NCBI GenBank assembly: GCA_946807835.1
Contig: OX327699.1
Location: forward strand, 24,478,014 to 24,542,013
Source: Ailanthus altissimus
Taxonomy: Eukaryota; Streptophyta; Magnoliopsida; Sapindales; Simaroubaceae
DNA length: 64,000 nt
Direction of reading: 5' to 3'
In this document: in pieces, positions 1 to 12,725 of the stretch
Position numbering within the stretch: position 1 is the first letter of the stretch
Layout: each line of letters starts with the position of its first letter
Notes under the pieces: generated by a model
What the model was told of the DNA's origin: nothing
The model's input: only the letters and a program-made list of their open reading frames with translations
Database searches by the model: none
Translations under genes and position numbers: made by a program

Positions 1-1300
1 TCTTGCTTAGGTGTGCTAGTTTAAGATGCCACAATTTAGTTTGCTTATTCTCATTATCTACAGATAATAATGTAGAACCACTTACAACTTCACCTTTAAG
101 CACAACAACACATTTATGCTTTTCTCATCTCATTATCACTATGGAACCCTTCAACACTCTCAAAATCATTTTATCGATTTTGATAGAATACCCATTTCGG
201 TCTAAAGTCCCTAGTGAAATCAAATTCCTTTTGAAGCCAATAACATACCTAACTTCTGTCAATTCTCTCACTCGCCCATCATGCAGTCTAAGTTTAATAC
301 TGCAAATTTCTATCATCTGACAATCAATGTCATTACCCATTAATACCTTACCACCATTAATAAGCTAAAAGTTTATAAACCAAGACTCGTGTGGGCACAT
401 GTGAAATGTACAACCAAAATCAATAACCAATTATTCAGTATTATTATCATCAGTAGTGACTAGTGTCTCTGTGCTGTCGTAGCTATTTTCATAGGCAATC
501 GCAATATCCACTTTCTTCTTATCTTGTGATTTCTTTTCAGGATAGTTTTTTATGAAGTGTCCATATTTCTTGCAAGAATAACATTTCCTAAGAGTCCCGG
601 ACTTTGATTTTGAGTCATTTTTCCTTCCATTTATATATAAGAGAGTCTTTCTCTTACAAGTAAGCTTTTTTGCATTGCCCTCAATCTGCTTTCCTAATAG
701 CTTTGAGTTTAATGATGATTTCACATCACTTGTCATTAAACTCTCTCTGCCGTAGAATAATGTATCAACAAAGTTCTTATAACTTTTGAGAGTAAACTCA
801 GTAAGATGTTCGCCTTATCTTCATATTCTATATTGATGTCGATAAACTCAATATCGAGAATGATCTTGTTCAAGGCATCTATATGATATTTCATTGACGT
901 CCCCTTTGACACGGACAGTTAATACAACTTATTCTTTATATGCAATCTGTTGGCCAACGATTTTCACATATAAAGGGAGTCAAGCTTCTTCCAAAAATCA
1001 ATCATCATCGTCTAACCTGCTACCTCCCTCAATACTTCATTGTTTAATAACAAAACGATTGTACTGTGAGATCTTTCTTGAATATCCATTTTTTCTGCTT
1101 TAGCCTTAAATGACTCTGGCGTCTTTTCTTAATCATTAGATGGAGATGCAGTCTCATATAATACCGAGCCTAACTGTTGACTCGCTAACAATACCATAAC
1201 CTTCATCTTCCACGGATTGAAGTCATTTGTCTCGTTGAATTTCTCTATTTCATACTTGGGTGTGACCATGTCTGCTTAAAACCTAACTCTGATACCAGTT
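1..1300 (-). mobile_element. Ty1/copia retrotransposon, 5' internal part (gag to pre-integrase), decayed, runs off the window
   Basis: Read on the minus strand, a tRNA-Met-type primer binding site (complement of aactctgatacca, 1285-1297) is followed by a gag-like start at 1269 (MVTPKYEIEKFNETND). An in-frame stop interrupts it near 1135. A CCHC zinc knuckle lies around 560-610 (CYSC, H), but its last Cys is replaced by Tyr, a G-to-A type change. A later fragment at 125-340 resembles the copia gag-pre-integrase region (LRLHDGRVRELTEVRY, RNLISLGTLD). The element continues past base 1. Frames are broken repeatedly, so no functional polyprotein is expected. Strand and family are well supported by the order PBS, gag, zinc knuckle, pre-integrase. 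Confidence 0.85.
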
Positions 1301-2050
1301 TGTTAGAGCGGAAGCAATCAAACAAAGTAAATATCATAAGCAATATAATGCGAAAATAAACAATTAAGAATCTAGAGAAAGAAATGTAGAAGAAATAACA
1401 CATAAACTTTACATAGTTCAACAACTTGCTTATGTCCATAGCAGATTAATATCATACTATCTTATTATTGAATCTCAAAACATTCATAAAATATGTATTT
1501 TATAATAAAAACTCACAAAGAACATGTTTTCTCTTTTGTAAATAAGGGGTTTCTTTCACTAAAAATCACAAAGATATTATTAAGATTGTTATGATCACCA
1601 ATATCTCACAAGGGTGTCACTAAAATTTGTGTTTGATCATTAAGATAAAGTTTACAAGCCAATAGATAGCTTTTATATAAATTTTAGGACTACATAAGTT
1701 AACTCTAAATGTGTGGGAGTCATTTGAGAGAGTTTTGAAACAAGTGAAAGATAAAACAAATATGATCAAAATAGGAATTGAATCCCGCGCTGAGCGCTGG
1801 AGTATTTCGCCTGGGCACTATGACACTTAAGTTTTATTTGTGGCGCTATAACCCCCACAACCTGGCACCATGATGTCATGCCTAGACACCGTTGCTTGCA
1901 TTTTTATCTCATTTTTTTTGTCTGTTTTCAATCTTTGCACATTTAATATATTTAATTTACTTTTTAAAATATATTTTAATAATTTTTAATTAATTTTTTC
2001 ATCCTTAATCATTGAGTATGGAGTGATTTATTATTAATAGCTGTCTTACA
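1301..2050 (-). repeat. 5' LTR of the copia element
   Basis: The LTR begins TGTTAG directly next to the primer binding site. It shares long stretches with a second LTR at 41305-42123: the opening gcggaagc block, the block around 1395-1470 with the acataGTTCaacaacttgc motif, and a GC-richer stretch near 1780-1860. The distal end is not sharp; about 2000-2060 is my estimate. Confidence 0.75.
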
Positions 2051-2059
2051 AATTATTCT

Positions 2060-4620
2060 CAAATATAAAGCCAAGCCACTGTGACAAAATGTGGGTAGAT
2101 TGATGGATGGTGAGACTGCTTTTTGAGTGGCATATTTTGTATTCAATAACTTGACTGCACTGTAAAAATAAATAAAATTAGGTCGCTGTTTGAATAAGGA
2201 TATATTAGCTATGGCTCCTAATTTTTACATTGGAAAAAAAACAACAGGGCAAATATCATAGGATTGCAAAAGATTTATTAGCTATTATTATGTCTACCAT
2301 TGCTTTTGGATCAACTTTAATTTGAGAGGTTGACATTTGAGCACACATCACCATAAACTTTTTTTTTTTAAACTTTAGAGACGTTATGTGTACTCAACCT
2401 GCTATTTGATTTAGTTGCGAGGTAAACTAAATAACTTATATAATTCATTATTTTACTATTGTTATCATTTGATAATAAGTTTCCAGATTTATTATTTTTA
2501 CTAATTCGAATTATAATTTAGTCTGAATGCTAGATTATAAGCTAGTTATTACACATAAAATGAATTGATGAAACGTGGCACAATTTCAAGTAAACTCGTG
2601 GATTTTTCATGTTATTTTAATAAATTATTATATCGAGTAGTTGGATCACAATCTCTTATAATAAAAATGATTATATTTACAACAACACCAATGATGAAAA
2701 ATTCACCGATTCACATGTGATACGTGAATAATGATAATTATTTACTATAATCAGTAGCCGGATACAGATAAAGAAGCATGAAATACATATAATGAGCTAC
2801 AATAATGGTTTTGGATGTTTTCATTATTAACGCCTGAATTTATGATAATGTTTTATGTTGTTTCCAATAGATTTAAGTTATAATGAATGATATACATAAT
2901 AGAATCATAATTTATGTTATGCATTTTAGTTATTATTTTTATAACACTTTTGTTGTTGTTGTTGTTTGAAAAATTGAAAATGATTTATTTTGTTGCTGAT
3001 AGTTGGTGTGGTTGGAATGATTTTATTTTGGAAGTGTTTAATTATTATTTTTTTCATTTTTATGATTGGCTATATTTTGTAAGTTGTAATAGCTTGAGTT
3101 GTCAATTTTATGAATGAAATCCTACTATAATTTTTACTCAACAGAAAAATAATTATTTGTCAATTATGTTAGAAAAATATTATTATTCTGTTTGTATATA
3201 AGAAATAATTATTTAGGGATTCAACTTATTATTTTGAACTATTGCAACCAAGATATTAGTACATTAGTATATTTTCTTAACTTAATATAAAAAATTGGAA
3301 AATCATGTATATTTTTTAATTTAAATTTTTTATTAATAAGATAATTTTTTTTTTAAAGTCAAATAACATATCAATAAAATCTTAAAAATTGACCTAACAA
3401 ACTGAACGCTCAAAATTTGGTTGGGTGCGGTAAAATTAGACTGAACCTAATAGTAATAAATTCTCAAATGATATAACAACTTTTATATTATAAATTAGGT
3501 TGTTAAGTAGTTATTAAGCAATAAAAATTATGTAAATTTTAAAATTAGTTATTATATTATTTTATTATCTAATAATTATTTTACATATTATTTTAAATAA
3601 ATAAATTTAAAATACTATTTAAAATGTCTACTATTATTTAAAATTTAAATGTAAATTTTGTATTATCAAATAAAAAAGAGTAATATTACACTTTCTAAAT
3701 TATGTTTTAAATTTTGAATAAATAATGAGATCTTAAGATACCATTATATAAAAACTGTGCAATAAATAATTATAAAAATTAATCATTTAATATTTAATCA
3801 CCATTAAAAATCTCAAGATTTGACATATATAGCATTATTAAAAGACTAAATGTTAACGCTAAATCCTATCCGAATAAAAAAATTAAAAGGAAGTTTGGTA
3901 TACCAGCCTCCTGTTCTGGAACTGGAAGTTCCAATCCTGTTTAATTTGTTACTAGTTTGTTTTTTTTTTTTAAATTTTATGTGTTAATTAATTGCAATAA
4001 ATTTTTTTATATCAAATTTAAAGAAGCTATTAACCGAGGAAGCTTATTTTTGGTTGTTATGATAATTATTATTTTGAAGGTTAGATTATTTGTGATTCTC
4101 TTACCTTATTCTTATACAAATATACCTTCAGAACACATTTGTTGGTTCCCGTCTTGTCCAATTATGTTTATATACTCTTGATCTAATATATAAAATATCA
4201 AGGAATAAAAGATTTTACTTTCTTTTATATATGTGATCTTAGACTGTTGATATTTTGTGATAAAAATGGATCTCGTGTTTAATTTATACACCTGGGACGT
4301 GTTATTTTTATTTTAAATCTCTTTAGTCACTGTAAAATACATATATTGCTACTTGGAAGCAAATTATCTAAAATAAATAATAATGATTGGGCTTTTGATA
4401 TATTCTCTTTGTCCCACTAAAACGACATGTAATGGGCTTTGAGTTGACCGTCTCCAGGCCCAACGCATCTCACGCAAATGCCAAAAAAAAGAATAAGGAC
4501 GCGTTAAGAAGAAGCACAATGCACAACACAGAGAGAAAAGAAGCACAAAGAGAAAACACAAAGGGCAATCAACGCTCAAGTTTAAGACTGAGGCAGCCAA
4601 TGGGGAGAAATCACGAGGAG
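2060..4620. other. AT-rich intergenic region
   Basis: I see no gene here. Short open frames (for example near 2914-3117 and 3957-4181) consist of low-complexity Phe/Leu/Ile translations without family resemblance. The stretch is very AT-rich with many TTATT and TAATT runs. Confidence 0.6.
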
Positions 4621-4623
4621 CGA

Positions 4624-4850
4624 TGACGTGGTTATAAAATTCGAAATCCCGCCTAAACCCCTAAAATCCCAAATTTCATTTCGTGCGCAATTGAATTTCA
4701 ATTTGCCACTCCCTCCCACCCCCCACTTAATATCTCCGCCTCTTCGTTGTCCCTCAAGCTCACAACTCATACGCATTTAACATTACAATACATTCACACC
4801 TCTCTATCGCTCTCTTTCTCTCTCATTGGAAGCCCTAACCCTAACTAACC
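4624..4850 (+). promoter_or_regulatory. HMGB core promoter with ACGT element, TATA box and telo-box in the leader
   Basis: A gatgacgtgg ACGT-core element (about 4623-4632) abuts a TATA-like ttataaaat (4632-4640). The leader holds ccctaaccctaa (4833-4844), which matches the plant telo-box found in promoters of highly expressed growth-associated genes. A CT-rich tract (about 4800-4825) lies just before it. Positions fit a transcription start near 4665-4700, but this is inferred. Confidence 0.5.
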
Positions 4851-4952
4851 TTAGAAAAGGTAATTTCGATCGAATCCTCTCGTTTTTCGACGATTTTCTT
4901 GTATTTTTGTAGTAATTTTACCTGATCCGTTGTAAATTTTGCAGGATTCGAC

Positions 4953-6129
4953 ATGAAAGGAGGTAAATCTAAATCTGATGCTAGAAACGCCAAGTAAGTT
5001 TTGTGTATACTACTTCTTCGCTAAATCATTTCCTTATATGAGAGTTTCATCTAAAGAACCTGTGATTTATGGCCTTTCAGATCCCAGATCTATATTTATT
5101 ATTCTGAATTTTGCTTTTCTTTTTTGTTTTTAATGTTAGGCTTTCTGTGAACAAGAAGGCTCCGAAAGCAGCAGGGAAAAAAGCGGGAAAGGCTGCTAAG
5201 GATCCAAACAAGCCAAAGAGGCCAGCCAGTGCCTTCTTCGTTTTCATGTAATTAAATCTAATCCTTTATTTTATATTTCTAATTTTTAGGGTAACGACGT
5301 TCTATGTGAATTTTTAAAAACAAATAATTTAACCGTGTTTTAAATACAGCTTATGAGATTTCTTTTTCCTTCGTAATTTCCCGTGAAATAAATATAGGCC
5401 TTGGGTTATTTGATTTGTTTTTTTTTGGCGTAGTCTCATGTGTTCACATTGATTTGACGGATACAGGGAGGAATTTCGTGAGCAGTACAAGAAGGATCAC
5501 CCTAAGAACAAATCAGTAGCTGCTGTAAGCATAAATAATATGCAATTTATTTTATTTTGTGTTTAATAAATGTATTGGTTTTATTTTGAATGTTTTTAAG
5601 ATTCAATTTTGTTGAAATTTGTTAGGTTGGTAAAGCTGGTGGAGAGAAATGGAAGTCATTGTCTGATGCTGTAAGTAGCCGATGGATTGAATATGGTTTT
5701 TTATTCTGCAATTAAAATTTTGGATTTTTTTATTTATTGAAATGAGATTTGTGTAATTTCGGCAGGAAAAAGCACCCTTTGTTTCAAAGGCAGAGAAGCG
5801 CAAGGTTGAGTATGAGAAGGACATGAAAAATTACAACAAGAGACAGGTTATTTCATTTATCATTTTTGTGTGTTTTAGTTGAATGCTGTCAATCTGTGTT
5901 GTCTAATACGGGTTAATTATTAGGCTGAGGGTCCCAAGGAGAATGAAGAAGAGGAGTCTGACAAGTCAATATCTGAGGTGAATGATGAGGACGACGATGA
6001 AGAGGGCAGTGGCGAGGTGTGTTTGGAATATTTTGAATATGTTAAACTAATGATGGTTGTTTATGGTAAAATGGTTTTGTTAAAGTGCGGTATTCTTTTG
6101 GTTTTTTGCAGGAGGATGATGATGAGTAG
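4953..6129 (+). CDS. HMGB: HMG-box chromatin protein, HMGB2/HMGB3 type
   Basis: Exons 4953-4993, 5140-5247, 5467-5524, 5626-5670, 5766-5846, 5924-6016 and 6112-6129 join in frame to about 147 aa. A further intron in the 5' leader fits 4860-4944. The protein has a basic N-terminus (MKGGKSKSDARNAK), one HMG box from about residue 35 to 105 (KDPNKPKRPASAFFVFM to EKRKVEYEKDMKNYNKRQ) and an acidic tail (NDEDDDEEGSGEEDDDE), which is the plant HMGB1-5 plan. Such proteins bend DNA non-specifically and assist transcription and nucleosome dynamics in the nucleus. The HMG box is split by short introns at conserved sites. In Arabidopsis the HMGB2/HMGB3 pair sits beside WOX10/14, as this gene does here. 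No defect is visible. Confidence 0.95.
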
Positions 6130-6600
6130 AGAATTTGTAAGGAAGAAGAAAGATAGCATAGTTATTTAGGCTGTGACAATGTCTGAACAGCATTATGTTT
6201 ATGCTTTGTGCTTCCATGTTAATTTTTAGGTGCTTTTGTGGTCATGTAAGAGGATCATCCATGATATGTTGCTTCTCCCTCTTGTTATTTTCCTATGCCT
6301 TTACAAGAATTATTAGCTGTGATGGGGAGATTTACTGCTCTGTATGTACTTGTGTTTTAAAAGCTTAATGATTTAGTTAAGGTGTTTTCATCTTTTGTGG
6401 AAATCTTAGTTTTCTCTTTTTGTTCCCTACTGTTTGTGTATGGATGGAATGGTACAGAATACTAGTTTTGAATCGTTTAGATGGGCAGGGATTGGATTTG
6501 CTTACTGTCATCCTTTGCTATGAGGGCAGGATGACATTTGTAATAAACATGTGGAAGGTGTATCTTGTATGAAGGGTTTCTTCATTTCAAATAATATTTT
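6130..6600 (+). other. Likely 3' UTR and downstream region of HMGB
   Basis: The sequence after the stop is T-rich and non-coding, with poly(A)-signal-like aataat/aataaa variants around 6540-6600. The end of the transcript cannot be fixed from sequence. Confidence 0.4.
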
Positions 6601-7190
6601 GTAGTAAAGTGGGTAATGAACTGATGCTGGCGCTGGCGCTGGGGGTAATGCAATGAAAGAATGCTAGTCATTTGGAGCACCATAGGAAGTTTATGTCAAG
6701 GTATCATCAACAGCCGTAGAGTGTCGACTGCATCTTCACGAGTAATTGTTTTGTTTGAAAAAATCATCTAAGGTTTCAGATTTTTGATCCAGTGATTTGG
6801 GACAAATCCTTGTATAAACATTGCTTAAATTTTGGTTCTATCGTGGTGCATTTTGACTTGCAAGTTTTTGTAATCGTTGGGAAATATTTCGAGGCTACAC
6901 AAGCAAATATAGTCGATGCCTGGGATTAGGATATAGCATCCAAATAACATAAGTTATTACTAGAGCTAAGTTGGGTGAATGAATACGCAATGTAGTCTTG
7001 GATATCACGGAGACCTTTGTTATGTATTAGTTTCTGCTTAGTTAAACAGTAAAAATGACGAAATTATTGTTGCCTTTAAAGAGTTAAAACAATTTCTGCT
7101 TTAAATTTACAAAACCTAACGCCTAATTTTTATGTTTCAAAGACATTAGATGTGCTCCTCGGTGGCTCACCACCACTACCTAAATTTTAT
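6600..7190. other. Intergenic, nothing recognised
   Basis: Ordinary AT-rich spacer between HMGB and the MYB-upstream repeat. No open frame with family resemblance was found. Confidence 0.5.
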
Positions 7191-8150
7191 GCTTCAAAGG
7201 CCTTAGATACAACAAGAGTTGTTATATAGTACTATTACTTTGTGGCTAAAATTTGTTCATATGAAAACCTTTTAATGTACAGATCACAACATCTCCAACT
7301 CATCTTTGCTTTATTACATGTGAAATATTTGGTCAACGTCTTTGGTCAGAATCTGAGTCACCGAGAAGATTTAGATCAATATCCAATTATGCACGACTTA
7401 AATGCCGAGGAAAAAAAAAATAAAACAATAATAATACTCGCTTGGAAATTGGATGACATATTAGCAGTTATAACTAGAGCTTTTGCAAATTCTCCTGAAT
7501 TTCCTCACCCTAATAATTGTCCGCAAATGAATTGGGGGCACCCATTAAGTTAATATATTCTGCACCGTTTGTTTTGATTATGCTTCTGACATGCTAAAAA
7601 TAAGTGTTAATTAGGGGTAAAATGGTCTTATAAATCATACTTACCCTAATTTGTCAGTGCCTAATTCATTATCTCATAAGTGACTTTTTAATTTTCTTTC
7701 AATATTTGATAATTTTAACTTATTACAAGTTTAATAACGAACCCACTAATACGTCCTTTTTCATATTTACTTTTGTCCAAGTGAGAAAGCTCAGGAGTTA
7801 CGGCCACTGACGATTCAGTCGTCGGATTCCTCTTGATCAACGGTTACTATGCCATTTGGCACACTACAGTGGTTGGTACAAGCTTTTTCTGTCCAGCATC
7901 TGTTATGGGCTTAATTTTTCATTTTGTACCCTTTTTTTTTTCACAAAATAAGAAGAAGCAAATCACTAGAAACCCTCCCAAAGTTCAGGCCTGTATTCAA
8001 TTCAACACCTTTAATATTCCTTCATCTTCTTCGTTTAATCTCCTTTCATATAGAACAGGTAGGAGGAGGTGGAATTGGCAGCGGCAGCTTTAGGTACGAG
8101 AATTTGCAACAAAGAAAGTGTTGTTTCACCAAAGTCATTTTTCATATTAT
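7190..8150 (+). pseudogene. Truncated duplicate of the MYB gene: upstream region plus decapitated 5' end
   Basis: This stretch is a diverged copy of 9640-10580, the promoter, leader and first codons of the intact MYB gene. Landmarks in both copies are gagttgttatatagta, cccaaattatgcacg-like blocks, the aagctcaggagtt block, ggttactatg, tttggtacaagcttt, and the leader ending tctcctttcat. Where the intact gene reads ATGGAACCAG, this copy reads atagaacag (about 8050), so the start codon is lost. Similarity continues through aatttgcaacaa to a gttgtttcacca block near 8130, with roughly 100 bp of the first exon missing. Nothing resembling MYB repeats follows, so it is a 5' fragment rather than a full gene copy. 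Confidence 0.8.
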
Positions 8151-8159
8151 TGAACCTCA

Positions 8160-9240
8160 AAATAGTATTTTAAAATTTTTTAGCCCATCCCCAAGATGAA
8201 TTTCTGATTACGTTCCTGGACGGAAATTTTGGAATATGTCGCATCACTCTTTGTCTAATGATTGTTTGTTGATTTAGAATTAAAGTTGACGCGCATTGTT
8301 CTAAATATTAAGGATTGTTGCATTGTTCGAATTGTTTTCTTTGTTTTTTTTTTTAAAAAATAAATTAATATACGAATAGAGGTACTATTATTTTATTTAT
8401 TCTTTTGAGAAGCAGTTGTTCTGATTAAGCAAATTTATAAAAGATGAAGATACACACGGAATCTACGAAGCTTAAATAAAACCAATACTTCTGTTAGTAG
8501 GAAACTAGCACCGGCCATCTTGGCAGTGTAGTCAGTGCACAATTAGCGAGTGGTACTAAATAGCCCTCCGTTATTTTTCTCAATAATCCCCACAATTAGG
8601 GGCAAAACTGTAAACTTATTATTGTTATAAATTTGGGTATTTCATCGTCTCTCTCCACCCATAATTCGGCAATCCCAATCTTTGTGATTAGAATCACTTT
8701 CAACATGATAAAAAGAATTTTTTTGATCGCAAAATAAATCTAAGTTAAAATTAATTTTAATTTGAGATATAAATGTAATAGTACCAATGAGAGTGTGAGA
8801 CAAACACCATTTCTTTTTTCATTGTAAAACGGCCATCAAAAGACCGAAATCAAACCAACAATTTTTTTTTTATAGTAAAAAAACTTTATTTAATAAGAAT
8901 TCTCCAAAAAACAATCAGTAAAAAGTGCAAGATGCAGTCATAGTTATCATTTAGAGGTAACCATTTATTCTTATTAATATCAAGTTTCAAATTCAAAATT
9001 TCTTTATAATTAAAAGAGAGGTCGGCTTAATTCGAACTCAGTACTTTGATATACATTCTTTGTAATATTGATGACCATTTTAAAATGAGAGATTAATTTG
9101 TATTATGAATTTATTAGTAATTTATAATGAATTAATATGATTTTTATTTGTATTATAAATCGGAGTGGTGATAAAATAATTAAACATTAAAAAAAAATAT
9201 AATATATATTTTAAAATTTTGGTGGGCATCATAATTCAAA
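8160..9240. other. Intergenic, AT-rich
   Basis: No gene seen. The sequence holds T and A runs and scattered inverted AT motifs. It separates the pseudogene copy from the next partial copy of the MYB upstream region. Confidence 0.5.
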
Positions 9241-9640
9241 GCAGTAATACAAGAGCTAAGGGTTCTCCTGAATTTCATCACCCAAATAATTGGGCATTAA
9301 TTTTGCATAATTGAATAGGGCACCTACAGGCTACAGGTTACTATACTTTGCACCGCTAGTTTTGATTTCTGTCACTGACATACTGAAATCACCCTTTGTT
9401 GTTTTTGTCACGAAATAGTGTTACTTAGGGGTTAAATGGTCTTTTAAACCATACTTATGCCCAATTGGCCAATTCAATATCCCACGGTTAACTTTTCAAT
9501 TTTATTTTAGTATTTGACAAATTTAGCTAAAATGATTAATTATGACAAGTTTAATAACGAACTCACTGATACCCCCATCTCATATTTACTTTTGTTCGAG
9601 TGAGGAAACTACATTTCTCACTAAAATAAAATTCTATATA
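9240..9640 (+). repeat. Second partial copy of the MYB upstream region
   Basis: It aligns with about 7480-7790 of the first copy: ttctcctgaatttc, ggcacc, tttgcaccg, gacatactgaaa, ggtcttttaaaccatactta, aagtttaataacgaactcact and tttacttttgt occur in the same order. The intact gene's immediate upstream copy (from about 9640) lacks part of this block. The arrangement fits tandem duplication followed by deletions. Confidence 0.8.
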
Positions 9641-10386
9641 TACACCAAGAGTTGCTATATAGCCACTTTGTAGCTAAAATTTATACCAAAAATTGCTATT
9701 TAGTATTATTACTTTGTAGCTAAAATTTGTATATATGAAATGTACTTCTCCATATATAGATTACAACATATACGACTCATCTTTGCTTTATTACATGTTA
9801 AGTATTCGGTCAATGTCCTTGGTCAGAATCTTAGTCAAGGAGAAGATTTAGCTCAATATCCAATTATGCACGTGACTTAAATGCTGAGGAAATTTTTTTT
9901 TAAAACAATAATAATATCAACCTGCAATTAGTTGACATCATAGGAGTTACAACTAGAGTTTTTGCAAATTCTCCTCAATTTCATCACCCTAATAATGGCA
10001 CATTAATTTTTTACAAATGAAATGGAGGCACTCACTAACTTTCCAATTTTCTTTCAATATTTGGGAATTTTAGCAAAAATAATTAATTTAATTATTACAG
10101 GTTTAATAATGAACCCATTAATACCTCCATTTCGTATTTATTTGTGTCTTTCAGTGAGGAAGCTCAGGAGTTGCAGCCACTAGCCATTATCAGCCGTTGG
10201 ATTTACCTCCAGATCAATGGTTACTATGGCATTTGGCAAATTATAGGGCTTGGTACAAGCTTTTCTGTCTAGTTTCTGTTACAAAAAAAGAAGAAGCAAT
10301 TCACTAGAAACTCTCTCAATATTCATGCGTGTAATTCAATTCAACGCTTTCAATACTCCTTCATCTTCTTTGTTTAATCTCCTTTC
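9640..10386 (+). promoter_or_regulatory. Upstream region and leader of the MYB gene (third copy of the repeat)
   Basis: This copy is contiguous with the intact coding region. It includes the conserved block aagctcaggagttgcagc (about 10160), the gcttggtacaagcttttctg block (about 10245-10265) and a leader ending at the ATG at 10387. About 130 bp present in the first copy (around 7555-7680) is missing here. Confidence 0.6.
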
Positions 10387-12682
10387 ATGGAACCAGCTGG
10401 AGGAAGATATGGAAGTGGCAGCAGCAGATTTAGGTGTGAGAATTTGCAGCAGAAGCCTCAAATATATCGACCCAGTCCTCCATTAACAGCCATAGACAGA
10501 TTCTTATGGGGTCAAAGCCATTTCTCTATTCAACAAACACAAACCAACGTGAAGAATAAAGAAAGAGTTGTTTCACCAAATGGGTTCGGCCCTTTATCTT
10601 CAACTAGTACTGGTGCAGTTCTTGGTGGTGGTTCTGCTGTTTATGGGGGTCTTGATCATCAAGCTTTGTGGCCAAGCACTGAAGAGGCAGTGGCGGCAAG
10701 CTTTGTTGATGGGTTTTTAGCCGACGGTGAAAGTCTTAATTGGTTTCTTAGGCGTAATCATAACGTGGGTTACGAAGAAGAAATAAACGAAGTTGCAGCA
10801 AAGAGTTGTGAAGGAACAGGAAATATTATTAAGAGAGCCAATAAGAAAAGCTCTTCCGCCGCCGCTTTAATCAAGGGCCAATGGACTGATGAAGAAGACA
10901 GGTGATATAATTCAAAAAGAGGCTTTTAGTTGTTTTATGTATGCAAATTAAGTGATTTATATTTCCCTTTTCTTTTATTTTGCTTATTGTAATTTACTCT
11001 TATCATTTGGTTGAGTTGATCCTGAAGTACGTTAGGGTTTTATTTTATGTTCTACAGGAAACTGGTCAAGTTGGTGAAGCAATATGGAGTGAAAAAATGG
11101 GCTCAAATAGCTGAAAAATTGGAAGGTAGAGCGGGCAAACAATGTCGTGAGAGATGGCACAATCATTTGCGACCTGATATTAAGGTTTGTTTCTCAATCA
11201 TTTGTATAATTGTCCCTATTTACTATCGTTATTTCTTGATATATTATGTTTCAGATCATTACCAGCTACATTAAAAAGTAGCTGTTGTGGGCGTCCAAGA
11301 ACTGATATCTTATCATAGATACGCAAACCCGAGATTTTAATATCTAATTCAAGCTCTTTGACTTATACATGTTGGATTGTTTATTTCATTTCAAAAGATC
11401 TAATTTCAGATTTTCTTTCTTATTGAATGGCGAATATTTGGTTCAAATGTGAATGGCTAAACACGTTTTATCACAAGTGCTTCCGCATGCAAATTATATA
11501 TATATATATATATATTTGAAATTTTTAATTTCCTGGCGTTTCCTTATTATTTAGTCACTTTTTGTGCTCACAAGTTGTTTTCAAAGGTGTCTAGGGTTTG
11601 TTTTTATGTCATTTGCTTTCATTTTGCAAACAGTAAGAGTTTGGTCCAAGGCAGCTTGCCTTTTCTGATCACATTTCTTCTATATCATCATGAATTAAGT
11701 GTTCATTTTTCATGTGATCTAATCGTTACAAAAGGTCATACGTTTAGTTTTTCGATATAACAGCTTTTTACATATAAGCAATTTTGCTTGTCTTAGTTAC
11801 TTTGTTTTAGAACTCAGTTATCTATATGTCATATTTCTCTTGCTCTCTTCTTGGGTTTTATTTCAGAAAGATAGCTGGAGTGAAGAAGAAGAGATGATAT
11901 TAGTTGAATTTCATGCCAAAGTTGGAAACCGATGGGCGGAGATTGCTAAGCACCTTCCCGGAAGAACTGAAAATGCTATAAAGAACCACTGGAATGCCAC
12001 AAAAAGAAGGCAGAATTCAAGGAGAAAGAACAAACAAACAGAAAAGCAAAAGGGAAATATTAGTAAGCCTCAATCTTCTGTGCTTCAAAACTACATAAGA
12101 AGCAAGGGTTTCAATAACAGTACCCATAATCCCACCAACATCATTTCCAGTACTACCAGCCCTACTTGCTCAACTTTATCGGAAGACCCATCAGCTCAGT
12201 TCAATTACTTTCTCCCTGAATTATCTGAATCCACCACCGATGATTCTCCACTGTTGATTGGGGAAACTTGTGATGGAGAATTGGCCTTGATCTTGCAAAA
12301 TTTCTTTTGCAGCAATCACAATCAGCCCTCCAATATTGAACATGAAGGAAGCAAAAATCTAACTAGCTCAGTCGCATTTGATCATCAGCAGCTCATTCAT
12401 GTTACTGATCAATGCGGTTTTTCATCTTCCACTCCAAACCAAAATATGTGCACTAATTATGGCCTTCAAGCACAAGAAACTTCCACTACCCACCTCTATT
12501 CTGATCTCTATCTTTTTGATCTCTTGAATGGAACCGCAATCACTTCATCATCTTCCGCTGAATGTGGCTACAGTGGCAAGAACATGGATTTGCAACATGG
12601 TGATCATCAAGCTTTTTCAAATTGGGAAAAAGAGATGGATTTCATAGAGATGGTGTCTTCTTCTCAATTCTCTCTTAGATAA
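10387..12682 (+). CDS. R2R3-MYB transcription factor, MYB98/MYB115/MYB118-like
   Basis: Exons 10387-10901, 11058-11184 and 11867-12682 give 485 aa. Residues 1-160 are a non-conserved region rich in Gly and Ser. R2 (about 162-213, [19 protein letters not shown] ... [13 protein letters not shown]) and R3 (about 214-263, [19 protein letters not shown] ... [12 protein letters not shown]) keep the spaced Trp residues. Both introns fall within the MYB domain: one inside R2, one exactly between R2 and R3. The [18 protein letters not shown] and WNATKRRQ signatures are typical of the MYB98/64/119/115/118 group, nuclear regulators of embryo sac and seed programmes in Arabidopsis; that role is inferred from family only. 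The Ser/Asn-rich C-terminus is a likely activation region. The gene has no counterpart in the otherwise collinear Arabidopsis interval that I recall. Confidence 0.93.
11494..11515. repeat. (TA)n microsatellite in MYB intron 2
   Basis: A run of about 11 TA units lies in the second intron. It is likely length-polymorphic. Confidence 0.9.
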
Positions 12683-12725
12683 AATATTTCTTGCACTTAT
12701 GTTTTAATGGGTTTCGAATTTGAAG

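Noticed and set aside
4833..4845. Telomere-like ccctaaccctaac as an interstitial telomere
   Set aside because: Only two units, placed in a promoter/leader. It is better explained as a telo-box.
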